Shown: positions 28,410 through 37,620 of the stretch, piece after piece
Layout: each line of letters begins with the position of its first letter
Position numbering within the stretch: position 1 is the stretch's first letter
Program-made: the position numbers and the translations under genes
DNA from: Lacrimispora sp. BS-2
GTDB lineage: Bacteria > Bacillota > Clostridia > Lachnospirales > Lachnospiraceae
Direction: 5' to 3'
NCBI RefSeq assembly: GCF_040207125.1
Contig: NZ_CP157940.1
Coordinates: forward strand, 1,302,001-1,366,000
DNA: 64,000 bases
The notes under the pieces: model-generated
What the model saw: the letters and a program-made list of their open reading frames with translations, nothing else
Told to the model about the DNA's origin: nothing
Database searches by the model: none

Positions 28410-29780
28410 ATGGTAAATATGACAGTAAAGGAAATACTTTCAGCTACAGGAGGTAAGCTTCTTTGCGGAAATGAGGATACGGTTCTGGAGCACATCAGCA
28501 TTGACTCCAGAAATATGAAGGGGAATGACCTGTTTGTTCCCATCATTGGAGAACGGCAGGATGCCCACCATTTTATCGGGCAGGCCTTTGACAATGGAGC
28601 AGCGGCCGTGCTTACCAGCGAGCATGACGCTATGGACTCTGTCAAACCGTGGATCCGGGTAGAGGATACAAAAAAGGCGCTTCAAGCGATTGGAAGCTAT
28701 TACAGGGACTGCTTAAAGCTCCCCCTGGTGGGAATCACGGGAAGCGTGGGAAAGACCACTACAAGGGAGATGGTTGCCAGTGCTCTGTCTGCCCGTTATT
28801 CCGTTTATAAAACTCCTGGAAACCACAACAGCCAGGTAGGAGTGCCTATTACCATATCTGAGATTTCACCGGAGGCTGAAATTGGAGTCATTGAACTGGG
28901 AATGAGCGAGCCGGGAGAACTGACCGTCATTACCAGGATCGCAAAAATCCAGATGGCCGTAATAACCAATATCGGAGTAACCCATATCGAGCAGCTTGGA
29001 TCCCAGGAAAACATCTACAAGGAAAAACTGACTATCCAGGATGGGTTAATGGAAGGCGGAATCCTCTTTTTAAATGGGGATGACCCGCTTTTAAAAACCA
29101 CAAAGGCAAAGGAAGGCTGTAAGACCATTTATTACGGAACAGGAGATAATTGTGATTACAGGGCTGTCGATGTCCATTTGGAGGAAGGCTTTCCGGCCTT
29201 TACGGCAGTCTTCGGCCAGAAGAGAGTTCCTTTGCGGCTGGCAGTAATGGGAAGCCATAATGTGTTAAATGCCATGGTGTCCCTTGCAGTGGCTTCTGAG
29301 TGCGGTATCCCTATGGAAGAAGCGGCAGAATGTCTTCAGAAATTTACCGGTTTTAAGAACCGGCAGCAGATCTATCATGCAGCCGGTATGACTATCATCG
29401 ATGATACATATAACGCCAGCCCGGTTTCCATGAAAGCAGGGCTGGAGGTCTTAGGTTCTATTAAAAAGGCGGAACGAAGGATCGCCGTATTGGCTGATAT
29501 GAAGGAACTGGGAGAAAAAACGCGGTCATACCATTATGAAATCGGAGAATACATTGCAGAGCATCCAGTATATGAGGTGGTGACTTTGGGAGAACTGGCA
29601 GGGGAGATTGCCAGAGCGGTGAAGGAATATGCTCCTCATATCCTGGTTAAGGAATTCATGGAACCAGAACTGCTGGTATCTTATTTAAAAGAGGAATTAA
29701 AGGAAGGGGACTGCGTGTTGTTTAAGGGCTCAAACAGCATGAATCTTGGTCAGGTTGCGGAAAAGTTTTACCGGCCTTGA
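28410..29780 (+). CDS. murF: UDP-N-acetylmuramoyl-tripeptide--D-alanyl-D-alanine ligase
   Basis: A 456 aa Mur ligase adding D-Ala-D-Ala to complete the pentapeptide precursor. The N-terminal domain has SIDSRNMKGNDLFVPIIGER, the ATP loop is GITGSVGKTTTREM near residue 112, NHNSQVGVPITI and ELGMSEPGEL are MurF-typical, and the C-terminal DDTYNASPVSMKAGLEVL is diagnostic. ATG 28410 has ACGGAGGAAGC upstream. An open frame runs back to 28284 through the repeat and would add about 42 repeat-encoded residues, which I reject. Confidence 0.94.
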   Translation: MVNMTVKEILSATGGKLLCGNEDTVLEHISIDSRNMKGNDLFVPIIGERQDAHHFIGQAFDNGAAAVLTSEHDAMDSVKPWIRVEDTKKALQAIGSYYRDCLKLPLVGITGSVGKTTTREMVASALSARYSVYKTPGNHNSQVGVPITISEISPEAEIGVIELGMSEPGELTVITRIAKIQMAVITNIGVTHIEQLGSQENIYKEKLTIQDGLMEGGILFLNGDDPLLKTTKAKEGCKTIYYGTGDNCDYRAVDVHLEEGFPAFTAVFGQKRVPLRLAVMGSHNVLNAMVSLAVASECGIPMEEAAECLQKFTGFKNRQQIYHAAGMTIIDDTYNASPVSMKAGLEVLGSIKKAERRIAVLADMKELGEKTRSYHYEIGEYIAEHPVYEVVTLGELAGEIARAVKEYAPHILVKEFMEPELLVSYLKEELKEGDCVLFKGSNSMNLGQVAEKFYRP

Positions 29781-29807
29781 CAGCCTTTTAGAGCCCATGA
29801 CGCAAAT

Positions 29808-29910
29808 GGTGCAGGTATACCTTTATGCCCAAAAGGCGTGGACAGAAAAGAGGAAACACTCTTCGAGTATACCTTTATGCCCCAAAAGCGTGGGCAGAAA
29901 AGAGGAAAAC
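29808..29910 (+). repeat. Modular leader repeat copies R4a and R4b (tandem)
   Basis: R4a (29808-29857) has a worn module A and module C TGCCCAAAAGGCGTGGACA. R4b (29858-29910) has module A ACTCTTCGAGTATACC, whose ACTC/GAGT stem replaces the usual GCCC/GGGC, then CCCAAAAGCGTGGGCA and GAAAAGAGGAAAAC, which serves as the priA ribosome binding site. Confidence 0.9.
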
Positions 29911-29911
29911 A

Positions 29912-32140
29912 ATGACGGAACGATTTGCCCGGATTATTATTGATATTTCCCATGAAAAAGTTGACAGAACCTTTGATTACCGGATTCCGGCCGGGCTTCT
30001 TGATGAAGTGGCTGTAGGTTCTCTGGTTTTGATTCCTTTTGGAAAAGGAAATTCCATGCGGAAAGGGTATGTGGTGGGCATTGCCTCCCATGCGAATTAT
30101 GATCCGGATAAAATTAAGGAGATAGCAGGAATCGTAACAGACGGCGTATCGGCAGAATCCCTGCTCATTTCCCTGGCATGGTGGCTGAAGGAGCGGTATG
30201 GCTCCACCATGAACCAGGCATTAAAAACAGTGCTTCCTGTGAAGCAAAAGGTAAAGCCAAGGGAAAAAAAGGTGATTAAAAGCCTTTTGGACCATTCCCA
30301 GCTTTTAAATGCCTTGGAGGAAGCGGAAAAAAAGAAATACAAGGCCAGGGCACGCCTCTTTCAGGCACTTTTGGAGAATCCAGCCATTCCATACGAAATT
30401 GCGGTTAATCAGATGAACCTTTCTGCCGCCACCTTAAAGCCGGTTATTGAAAGAGGATACGTAAGTCTTGATTGTGAAGAGGTTTACAGAAATCCTGTTA
30501 AAACAGAAATAAAAGAAAGAAGCAAGGTGGTTTTAAATGGAGAACAGCAGGCAATTGTAGACAGTTTTTACCTTGATTATTCCCATGATATAAGAAAAAC
30601 CTATCTGATCCACGGCATTACAGGAAGCGGCAAGACAGAGGTTTATATGGAACTGATCCAAAAGGTCATAGAGGATAGAAAGCAGGTGATTGTTCTCATT
30701 CCTGAAATAGCCCTGACTTATCAGACCGTCCTGCGTTTCTATGGAAGATTTGGGAACCGGGTGTCCATAATCAATTCCAGATTATCGGCAGGGGAACGGT
30801 ATGACCAGTTTGAACGGGCAAGAAACGGGGATATTGATATTATGATCGGTCCCCGTTCGGCCCTGTTTACTCCCTTTTCCCGTCTTGGACTGATACTCAT
30901 AGACGAAGAGCATGAAGGAGCTTACAAAAGCGAGGTATCTCCAAGATATCATGCCAGGGAGGTGGCAGTGAAAAGAGCCTCCATGCAGGGGGCATCTTTG
31001 GTTTTGGGCTCCGCAACTCCCTCCCTGGAAGCTTATACAAAAGCTCTTCAGGGAGAATACCAGCTTTTTCGCCTGACAGAAAGGGCCAAAAAAAACAGCC
31101 GTCTGGCGGCAGTATCTGTGGTGGATTTAAGGCAGGAACTTAAAGAAGGCAATAAGTCCATTTTCAGCAGAAGCTTAAAGGAACTGATCGAGGACCGGCT
31201 TAAGAAGCGGGAACAGGCCATGTTATTTATCAACAGGCGCGGCTATGCGAACTTTGTGTCCTGCCGTTCCTGCGGAGAAGCCATTCGCTGCCCTCACTGT
31301 GATGTGACTCTGACACTTCATAATAACAGCCGCCTTGTATGCCATTATTGCGGATATTCCATATCCATGCCAGACCGCTGTCCGGCCTGCGGCTCTCCCT
31401 ACATTGCTAATTTTGGAGTAGGAACCCAGAAGATTGAACAAATGACCAGAAAAATGTTCCCGGCTGCCAGAGTCCTGCGAATGGATCTGGACACCACCTC
31501 AAAAAAGGGAGGACATGAAGAGATACTCACAGCTTTTTCCGAAGGAGAGGCCGACATCCTTATCGGCACCCAGATGATCGTAAAAGGCCATGATTTTCCA
31601 AATGTGACCCTGGTGGGAGTGCTGGCTGCAGACCTGTCTTTGAATACTCCGGACTACCGGTCAGCAGAACGGACCTTTCAGCTTTTAACCCAGGCAGCAG
31701 GAAGGGCCGGCCGGGATTTTCGAAACGGTGATGTGGTCATCCAGACCTATAGTCCGGAGCACTACAGCATTGTGACCGCCGCCAATCAGGATTATGAGGC
31801 ATTTTACCGGCAGGAAATGGCATACCGCCGTCTGATGAAATATCCTCCGGCAAGCGGCCTGTTAACAGTACAGTTTTCTTCCAGACTGGAGGACTGTTTA
31901 AAAGAAGCAGCTGATGCGGCTGCCGGTTTTATCGGCCCCCTTGCGGAACAGGAAGCGGTGCAGATCATCGGCCCGGTAGAGGCTACTGTTTACAAAATTA
32001 ATGATATCTATAGAAAAATTTTATACTTGAAACAGGAAAACTATGATATACTAATAAAAATCAGGGATCAGATCGACGGTTTTTCAGAAAACTATGGGCA
32101 CCTGTTTGATCAGGTAATGATCCAATACGATTTTTCATAA
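29912..32140 (+). CDS. priA: Primosomal replication restart helicase PriA
   Basis: A 742 aa 3'-5' helicase that reloads the replisome at stalled forks. The N-terminal fork-binding domain begins FARIIIDISHEKVDRTFDY. Walker A is GITGSGKTEVYMEL near residue 234 and Walker B is LILIDEEHEGAYKSE. The zinc region has four pairs of Cys (CRSCGEAIRCPHCD, CHYCGY, CPACGS). Motif VI includes TQAAGRAGR. ATG 29912 follows GAGGAAAAC from repeat R4b; the open frame back to 29825 is repeat sequence and is excluded. Confidence 0.95.
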   Translation: MTERFARIIIDISHEKVDRTFDYRIPAGLLDEVAVGSLVLIPFGKGNSMRKGYVVGIASHANYDPDKIKEIAGIVTDGVSAESLLISLAWWLKERYGSTMNQALKTVLPVKQKVKPREKKVIKSLLDHSQLLNALEEAEKKKYKARARLFQALLENPAIPYEIAVNQMNLSAATLKPVIERGYVSLDCEEVYRNPVKTEIKERSKVVLNGEQQAIVDSFYLDYSHDIRKTYLIHGITGSGKTEVYMELIQKVIEDRKQVIVLIPEIALTYQTVLRFYGRFGNRVSIINSRLSAGERYDQFERARNGDIDIMIGPRSALFTPFSRLGLILIDEEHEGAYKSEVSPRYHAREVAVKRASMQGASLVLGSATPSLEAYTKALQGEYQLFRLTERAKKNSRLAAVSVVDLRQELKEGNKSIFSRSLKELIEDRLKKREQAMLFINRRGYANFVSCRSCGEAIRCPHCDVTLTLHNNSRLVCHYCGYSISMPDRCPACGSPYIANFGVGTQKIEQMTRKMFPAARVLRMDLDTTSKKGGHEEILTAFSEGEADILIGTQMIVKGHDFPNVTLVGVLAADLSLNTPDYRSAERTFQLLTQAAGRAGRDFRNGDVVIQTYSPEHYSIVTAANQDYEAFYRQEMAYRRLMKYPPASGLLTVQFSSRLEDCLKEAADAAAGFIGPLAEQEAVQIIGPVEATVYKINDIYRKILYLKQENYDILIKIRDQIDGFSENYGHLFDQVMIQYDFS

Positions 32141-32151
32141 ATTAAGAGGAT

Positions 32152-32232
32152 ATACCCTTTGGGCATCTCTTTACGCCCCATATAGCGGGGCCGGCTTTAA
32201 CCATAAAGAACTGGCAGGAAAGAGGATAAAAG
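32152..32232 (+). repeat. Modular leader repeat copy R5 (long form)
   Basis: Module A ACCCTTTGGGCATCTCTTT, module B ACGCCCCATATAGCGGGGC with GCCCC/GGGGC arms, a divergent module C, then CTGGCAGGAAAGAGGATAAA directly before def, giving its ribosome binding site. Confidence 0.85.
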
Positions 32233-32235
32233 AAA

Positions 32236-32727
32236 ATGGCAATTAGAAAGATCAGAACCATTGGAGATGAAATTTTAAGAAAGCACTGCAAGCCTGTAAA
32301 GGAGATCACGCCAAGGATCAGCGAACTGATCGTGGATATGTTTGAGACCATGTATGACTCGTGCGGAGTTGGCCTTGCGGCTTCTCAGGTGGGGATTTTA
32401 AAACAGATCGTAGTCATAGATGTAGATGATGGCAACCAGTATGTACTTATTAATCCGGAAATCATAGAGACAAAGGGAAGCCAGACCGGGCCGGAAGGCT
32501 GCCTTAGCGTGCCTGGAAAATCCGGTACAGTCACAAGGCCTGATTACGTAAAAGTAAAGGCTTATGATGCTGCTATGGAGCCCTTTGAGTTGGAAGGGGA
32601 AGGCTTTTTAGCCCGGGCAATCTGTCATGAATGCGATCATTTAAACGGTGATCTCTATGTAGATATCGTGGAAGGCGAGCTGGAGGATGTCTCCTTAGAT
32701 GAGGAAGAAGGAGAGGTTGAAGAATAA
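32236..32727 (+). CDS. def: Peptide deformylase
   Basis: A 163 aa metalloenzyme removing the N-formyl group from new proteins. All three family motifs are present: GVGLAASQVG (residues 42-51), EGCLSVPG (with the metal Cys) and HECDHLNG (HExxH). The C-terminus is acidic. Its start is two bases before... the fmt gene follows two bases after its stop, the usual def-fmt pairing of formylation and deformylation. Confidence 0.96.
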   Translation: MAIRKIRTIGDEILRKHCKPVKEITPRISELIVDMFETMYDSCGVGLAASQVGILKQIVVIDVDDGNQYVLINPEIIETKGSQTGPEGCLSVPGKSGTVTRPDYVKVKAYDAAMEPFELEGEGFLARAICHECDHLNGDLYVDIVEGELEDVSLDEEEGEVEE

Positions 32728-32729
32728 TT

Positions 32730-33701
32730 ATGCGTATTATATTTATGGGAACACCTGATTTTTCTGTTCCCGCTCTTGAGGCTTTAAAAGAGGCCGGGCA
32801 TGAAATTCTTGGGGTAGTTACCCAGCCGGACAAACCCAAAGGAAGAGGGAAGGAAATCCAGATGACTCCGGTAAAGGAGAAAGCAATGGAATACCACATC
32901 CCTGTTTATCAGCCGGTCAAGGCCAGGGATCCGGAGTTTGTTAAAATTCTATCAGATCTGGAACCGGAACTGATGGTAGTAATCGCTTTTGGACAGCTTC
33001 TGCCAAAGGCTATTCTGGATATTCCAAAATACGGCTGTGTAAATATCCATGCTTCTCTGCTCCCCAAATACCGGGGCGCATCTCCCATACAGTATGCGGT
33101 CATTAACGGAGAAAAGGAAAGCGGAGTCACGACCATGATGATGGCGGAAACCCTGGATACCGGAGATATGCTGGATCAGGAAGCCATTGCCCTGGATAAA
33201 AAAGAAACCTTTGGAAGCCTTCATGATAAGCTGAGCAGGCTGGGAAGCAGGCTTATTTTAAAAACCATAATAAAGCTGGAAGAAGGGACTGCCGAATGTA
33301 CGCCACAGGATGATTTAAAGACCTGCTACGTAGGCATGATAAAAAAGTCCATGGGAGATATTGACTGGTCCATGGATGCAGTATCCATTGAGCGCCTGAT
33401 CCGCGGCTTGAATCCATGGCCCAGCGCCTATACGGTCTGGAATGGAAAAGTGATGAAACTGTGGGAAGCAGATGTAGTGGATAAAGAGTATGAGGGGGCT
33501 TACGGCCAGGTAGTAGAGGTTAGCCGGGACTCTCTGGTCATAAAGACCGGGAAAGGCTGCCTGTCCATACGAAAACTTCAGCTGCAGGGAAAAAAATGCA
33601 TGGAAATTGACGCATTTCTCCGCGGATACCAGATTGCGGAAGGCACCATTTTGGAGCGCCTTGCAGGTACGTCTTCATGCCCAGAAAGCGTGGGCAAGTA
33701 A
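32730..33701 (+). CDS. fmt: Methionyl-tRNA formyltransferase, C-terminus replaced by repeat sequence
   Basis: A 323 aa enzyme formylating initiator Met-tRNA using 10-formyl-THF, which the fhs product supplies. MGTPDFSVPALEAL, the catalytic VNIHASLLPKYRGASPIQ and ETLDTGDML are conserved; the C-terminal OB domain includes LIRGLNPWPSAYT. The last dozen residues (LAGTSSCPESVGK) are translated from leader repeat R6, and the stop codon lies inside the repeat. Confidence 0.95.
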   Translation: MRIIFMGTPDFSVPALEALKEAGHEILGVVTQPDKPKGRGKEIQMTPVKEKAMEYHIPVYQPVKARDPEFVKILSDLEPELMVVIAFGQLLPKAILDIPKYGCVNIHASLLPKYRGASPIQYAVINGEKESGVTTMMMAETLDTGDMLDQEAIALDKKETFGSLHDKLSRLGSRLILKTIIKLEEGTAECTPQDDLKTCYVGMIKKSMGDIDWSMDAVSIERLIRGLNPWPSAYTVWNGKVMKLWEADVVDKEYEGAYGQVVEVSRDSLVIKTGKGCLSIRKLQLQGKKCMEIDAFLRGYQIAEGTILERLAGTSSCPESVGK

Positions 33702-33715
33702 GTGGAAAGGAGAGT
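33663..33715 (+). repeat. Modular leader repeat copy R6 (short form, overlapping fmt end)
   Basis: CAGGTACGTCTTCATGCCC then CAGAAAGCGTGGGCAAGTAA and GTGGAAAGGAGAG. It overlaps the last codons and stop of fmt, and its 3' end supplies GGAAAGGAGAG to the yugP start at 33722. Confidence 0.85.
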
Positions 33716-33721
33716 CTGATT

Positions 33722-34438
33722 ATGTATTATGGCGGTATGATGGGATATTATTGGGATCCGACATGGATCCTTGTCATCATTGGAGCAGTTCTTTCCATGG
33801 TGGCATCTGCAAAAGTGAATAGTACCTTTAATAAATATTCAAAAGTGAGAAGTATGTCCGGGATGACAGGAGCAGAAGCGGCAAAACGCCTTTTAACTTC
33901 CCAGGGCATCTATGATGTTCAGGTAAGGTCTGTAGGCGGGCAGCTTACGGATCATTATGATCCAAGAACCAAAACCGTTAATCTGTCGGAGTCTGTTTAC
34001 GGCTCCACATCAGTAGCGGCAATCGGTGTCGCGGCCCATGAATGCGGTCATGTTATGCAGGACAGCACAGGCTATATTCCCTTAAAACTCCGGGCAGCCA
34101 TTGTTCCTGCGGCCAATATTGGCTCCAAGGCGGCACTGCCTCTTATTATTCTCGGCGTCATTATAGGGGGGATCGGTTCTCCCTTAGTTAATATTGGCCT
34201 GATTCTTTTTTCTGTGGCGGTTATTTTCCAGCTGGTCACCCTGCCTGTGGAATTTAATGCGTCCAGCCGGGCGGTCACTCTTTTGGGGCAGGTGGGAATC
34301 TTAGGCGACCAGGAATTAGGCTATACCAGAAAAGTTCTGGGTGCCGCAGCCCTTACCTATGTAGCGGCGCTTGCTGCGACCGTACTTCAGCTTTTAAGGC
34401 TGGTCATCTTGTTCGGAGGAAGAAGGAATGATGACTAA
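33722..34438 (+). CDS. YugP family membrane zinc metallopeptidase
   Basis: A 238 aa membrane protein of the Zn_peptidase_2 (YugP) family. One N-terminal helix, then VRSVGGQLTDHYDPRTKTVNLS, the zinc-binding HExxH-type motif AAHECGHVMQD near residue 110 and at least three more hydrophobic segments. Its substrates are not known. It lies between fmt and rsmB, a common clostridial arrangement. Its end overlaps rsmB by 11 bases. Confidence 0.88.
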   Translation: MYYGGMMGYYWDPTWILVIIGAVLSMVASAKVNSTFNKYSKVRSMSGMTGAEAAKRLLTSQGIYDVQVRSVGGQLTDHYDPRTKTVNLSESVYGSTSVAAIGVAAHECGHVMQDSTGYIPLKLRAAIVPAANIGSKAALPLIILGVIIGGIGSPLVNIGLILFSVAVIFQLVTLPVEFNASSRAVTLLGQVGILGDQELGYTRKVLGAAALTYVAALAATVLQLLRLVILFGGRRNDD

Positions 34439-35759
34439 GGAAACCGACAGCAGGGAAATCGCCCTGGATATCCTGTTAGAGATCCTGGAGCGTGGAGGTT
34501 ATAGCCATATCATCCTGCGCCAGGCTTTAAATAAATATCAGTATCTGGATAAATCGGAACGGGCTTTTATTTCCAGGATAGCAGAAGGAACTGTGGAATA
34601 CCTGCTTCAGATCGATTATATTATTGATTCCTTTTCCAACACAAAGGTTAAAAAGATGAAGCCGGTAATACGCACTATTTTGCGCATGTCGGTTTATCAG
34701 CTTCTTTATATGGACCGTGTTCCGGATTCTGCCGTATGCAACGAAGCGGTGAAGCTTGCCGTGAAACGGAAATTTACAGGATTAAAGGGCTTTGTCAATG
34801 GAGTACTGAGGAATATTTCCAGAAATAAAGAGGGATTAAGCTGGCCGGATGATTCTGTCCGCTATTCCATGCCGGCATGGATCGTATCCATGTGGGAGGA
34901 AACTTTTGGCCGGGAAACAGCAGTCACCATGATGGAGTCCTTTTTAAAAGATAAAAAAACTACAGTCCGCTGCAATTTTGCAAAGGCTTCCAAGGAAGAA
35001 ATCCTTAAGAGCCTTAAAAAGCAGGGGGCAGAAGTGAGTGAGTCCGGAATTTCGGAAGCAGTGCTTTGCATTGAAAAATATGATTACCTGGAAGGACTGG
35101 AAGCATTCCAAAAGGGATATATCCAGGTTCAGGACCTAAGCTCCAGCTTTGTAGGTGAGATCGCAGATCCCAAAAAGGGAGATTACGTCATTGACGTCTG
35201 CGGCGCTCCTGGAGGAAAGAGTATTCATATAGCAGATAAGCTTGACGGAACTGGTATGGTGGAGGTCCGTGACTTAAGCCTCCAAAAGATAAGCATGGTT
35301 GAGGAAAATATTAAACGGTGCGGATTTTTAAATATCCGTACAAAGGTCCAGGATGCTCTTACTGCAGATCCGGATTCCGTGGAGAAAGCGGACATTGTCA
35401 TTGCTGATCTGCCTTGCTCCGGTCTTGGGATCATCGGACGAAAGCCGGATATCAAATACCGTATGACGCCGGAAGACTTGGAATCCCTGGCAGCGCTCCA
35501 ACGGGCGCTCCTGACAGTTGTCCAGACATATGTAAAACCGGGCGGGCGTCTGATTTTCAGTACATGTACCATAAACCGAAAAGAAAATGAAGAAAATGCC
35601 CAGTGGTTCCTTGAGCATTTTCCTTTTGACTGCATAAGCCTTAAGGGAAAATTTGGAGAAAAGATGGATTCAGCAGCTGCGAACCAGGAATTTATACAGC
35701 TTTTGCCGGGAATCCACCCCTGTGACGGATTTTTTATTGCGGCATTTCAAAAAAGGTAG
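34428..35759 (+). CDS. rsmB: 16S rRNA (cytosine-967-C5)-methyltransferase
   Basis: A 443 aa SAM-dependent methyltransferase. The N-terminal NusB-like RNA-binding domain (about residues 1-140) is followed by a Rossmann catalytic domain with DVCGAPGGKSIHIADKL, ADLPCSGLGIIGRKPDIKY (catalytic Cys) and FSTCTINRKENEENA (second Cys). The start is one of two adjacent ATGs within the yugP end, behind GGAGGAAGAAGG. One oddity: the usual SAM-adjacent DxS/H acidic motif reads VEVRDLSLQK, where RDL takes the place of the more common DI/H. Confidence 0.93.
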   Translation: MMTKETDSREIALDILLEILERGGYSHIILRQALNKYQYLDKSERAFISRIAEGTVEYLLQIDYIIDSFSNTKVKKMKPVIRTILRMSVYQLLYMDRVPDSAVCNEAVKLAVKRKFTGLKGFVNGVLRNISRNKEGLSWPDDSVRYSMPAWIVSMWEETFGRETAVTMMESFLKDKKTTVRCNFAKASKEEILKSLKKQGAEVSESGISEAVLCIEKYDYLEGLEAFQKGYIQVQDLSSSFVGEIADPKKGDYVIDVCGAPGGKSIHIADKLDGTGMVEVRDLSLQKISMVEENIKRCGFLNIRTKVQDALTADPDSVEKADIVIADLPCSGLGIIGRKPDIKYRMTPEDLESLAALQRALLTVVQTYVKPGGRLIFSTCTINRKENEENAQWFLEHFPFDCISLKGKFGEKMDSAAANQEFIQLLPGIHPCDGFFIAAFQKR

Positions 35760-35812
35760 AGCCTTTGGGGCATACCTTTATGCCCAAAAAACGTGGGCAG
35801 AATAGAGGAAAT
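35758..35812 (+). repeat. Modular leader repeat copy R7 (short form)
   Basis: AGAGCCTTTGGGGCATACC then TGCCCAAAAAACGTGGGCA and GAATAGAGGAAATGTAG. It begins within the rsmB stop codon and ends six bases before rlmN, giving its AGAGGAAA ribosome site. Confidence 0.9.
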
Positions 35813-35817
35813 GTAGA

Positions 35818-36855
35818 ATGGATAAGATAGATATAAAATCTCTGGATATGGAACACCTGATATCCTATATGGTGTCCATAGGAGAAAAGCCCTTCCGTGC
35901 AAAACAGCTTTATGAATGGATGCACCAGAAGCTGGCTTCTGATTTTAATGAGATGACCAATCTTCCTAAAACACTGAAGGAAAAGCTTTTGCAGCTTACA
36001 GAATTTACCTGCCTTACAGTCGTGGAGGAAAAGATTTCAAAAATAGATGGAACAAGAAAATACTTATTTGCCCTTTCCGATGGAAATGTGATTGAAAGCG
36101 TTTTGATGAAATACAAGCATGGAAATTCTGTCTGCATTTCATCCCAGGTAGGCTGCCGCATGGGCTGCCGGTTCTGCGCTTCCACACTTGACGGACTGGA
36201 AAGGAATTTGACCCCTTCTGAAATGCTTGACCAGATATACCGGATCCAAAGAATCACCGGGGAACGGGTTTCCAATGTGGTGGTTATGGGGTCCGGAGAA
36301 CCTATGGATAATTATGATCATCTGGTTCAATTCATTCGTTTACTTACTGATGAAAACGGCCTGAATATCAGCCAGCGCAACATAACGGTGTCCACCTGCG
36401 GCATTGTTCCGGGAATTCTTCAATTGGCTGAAGAAGATCTGCAGATCACCCTGGCTTTGTCTCTTCATGCACCAAATGACGAAGTCAGAAAAACCCTGAT
36501 GCCTGTTGCCAACCGTTACCCGCTAAAGGAGGTGCTGGATGCCTGCCAGACGTATTTTGAAAAGACCGGGCGAAGGCTTACCTTTGAATACAGCCTTGTA
36601 AGTGGTGTCAATGACAATTTAAAAGAGGCAGCCGCCCTGACTGCTCTTTTAAAAGGCCAGCACGGGCATGTGAATCTGATTCCGGTAAATCCTATTAAGG
36701 AGCGCAATTACGTGCAGTCAGACCGGAAGGCCATAGAAGCCTTTAAAAATCTTCTTGAAAAAAACGGAATAAATGTTACTATAAGAAGAGAAATGGGACG
36801 GGATATTAACGGCGCCTGCGGGCAGCTGAGAAAAAGCTTTTTAAATCAGGAGTAA
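35818..36855 (+). CDS. rlmN: Dual-specificity 23S rRNA/tRNA adenosine-C2 methyltransferase (radical SAM)
   Basis: A 345 aa radical-SAM enzyme methylating A2503 of 23S rRNA and A37 of some tRNAs. The cluster motif is CRMGCRFCAS near residue 116, VVMGSGEPMDNYD is the SAM region, and the two mechanistic cysteines are the one in the N-terminal half and the one in REMGRDINGACGQLR near the end. Full length. Confidence 0.95.
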   Translation: MDKIDIKSLDMEHLISYMVSIGEKPFRAKQLYEWMHQKLASDFNEMTNLPKTLKEKLLQLTEFTCLTVVEEKISKIDGTRKYLFALSDGNVIESVLMKYKHGNSVCISSQVGCRMGCRFCASTLDGLERNLTPSEMLDQIYRIQRITGERVSNVVVMGSGEPMDNYDHLVQFIRLLTDENGLNISQRNITVSTCGIVPGILQLAEEDLQITLALSLHAPNDEVRKTLMPVANRYPLKEVLDACQTYFEKTGRRLTFEYSLVSGVNDNLKEAAALTALLKGQHGHVNLIPVNPIKERNYVQSDRKAIEAFKNLLEKNGINVTIRREMGRDINGACGQLRKSFLNQE

Positions 36856-36876
36856 AGAGGAAGTGAGAATAAAACG

Positions 36877-37620
36877 ATGAAGGCTTGCGCTATGACGGAC
36901 ACCGGAAGAGTCCGTACGGCCAATCAGGATTATGTCTATGCCCAGGCAGAGCCTTTGGGCACACTGCCCAATCTTTTTTTGGTTGCAGACGGCATGGGCG
37001 GTCATCAGGCCGGGGATTACGCCTCCAGATATATTGCTGAAAATCTGGTGGCTCACTTAAAACAGGCGGATTCGCCGGGGATTGTTCCCCCTCTCCGGGA
37101 GGGAATTTTAAAGGTCAACGGAATGCTTTACCAGGAATCCTTAAAAAGTACAGAATTAAACGGCATGGGAACAACCCTGGTGGCAGCAGTGATCGAAGAT
37201 TCTACCATGTACGTGGCTAATGTGGGAGACAGCCGTTTGTATCTGGTTAGGAACCGGCTGCAGCAGATTACAAAGGACCATTCCTATGTGGAAGAACTGG
37301 TGTCTTTAGGCCAGCTGGAACGGGGAAGCCGGGATTACCGGGAAAAAAAGAATATTATAACAAGAGCGGTTGGTACAGAGGATAAGCTGGAGATTGATTT
37401 TTTTGAAGTCAGTCTGGAACCGGGGGATTATGTGCTCATGTGTTCCGATGGACTCAGCAATATGCTTGAGGACGCTGAGATAGAAGAAATTATCTGCTCA
37501 GAACTGGAACTGCCGGAAAAGGCAGAAAAGTTGATTACAATAGCCAATGATAATGGCGGAAAAGATAATATAGCTGTTGTTTTAATTGATCCGCAAATTG
37601 GCAGGGAGGTAAGCTTATGA
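36877..37620 (+). CDS. prpC: PP2C-type Ser/Thr protein phosphatase (PrpC/Stp)
   Basis: A 247 aa metal-dependent phosphatase opposing the adjacent kinase. PP2C motifs: TGRVRTANQDYV, LFLVADGMGGHQAGDYAS (metal Asp and Gly), YVANVGDSRLYLVR, ITRAVGTEDKL, LMCSDGLSNML and KDNIAVVLI. The stop overlaps the prkC start by ATGA, so the pair is translationally coupled. Confidence 0.94.
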   Translation: MKACAMTDTGRVRTANQDYVYAQAEPLGTLPNLFLVADGMGGHQAGDYASRYIAENLVAHLKQADSPGIVPPLREGILKVNGMLYQESLKSTELNGMGTTLVAAVIEDSTMYVANVGDSRLYLVRNRLQQITKDHSYVEELVSLGQLERGSRDYREKKNIITRAVGTEDKLEIDFFEVSLEPGDYVLMCSDGLSNMLEDAEIEEIICSELELPEKAEKLITIANDNGGKDNIAVVLIDPQIGREVSL

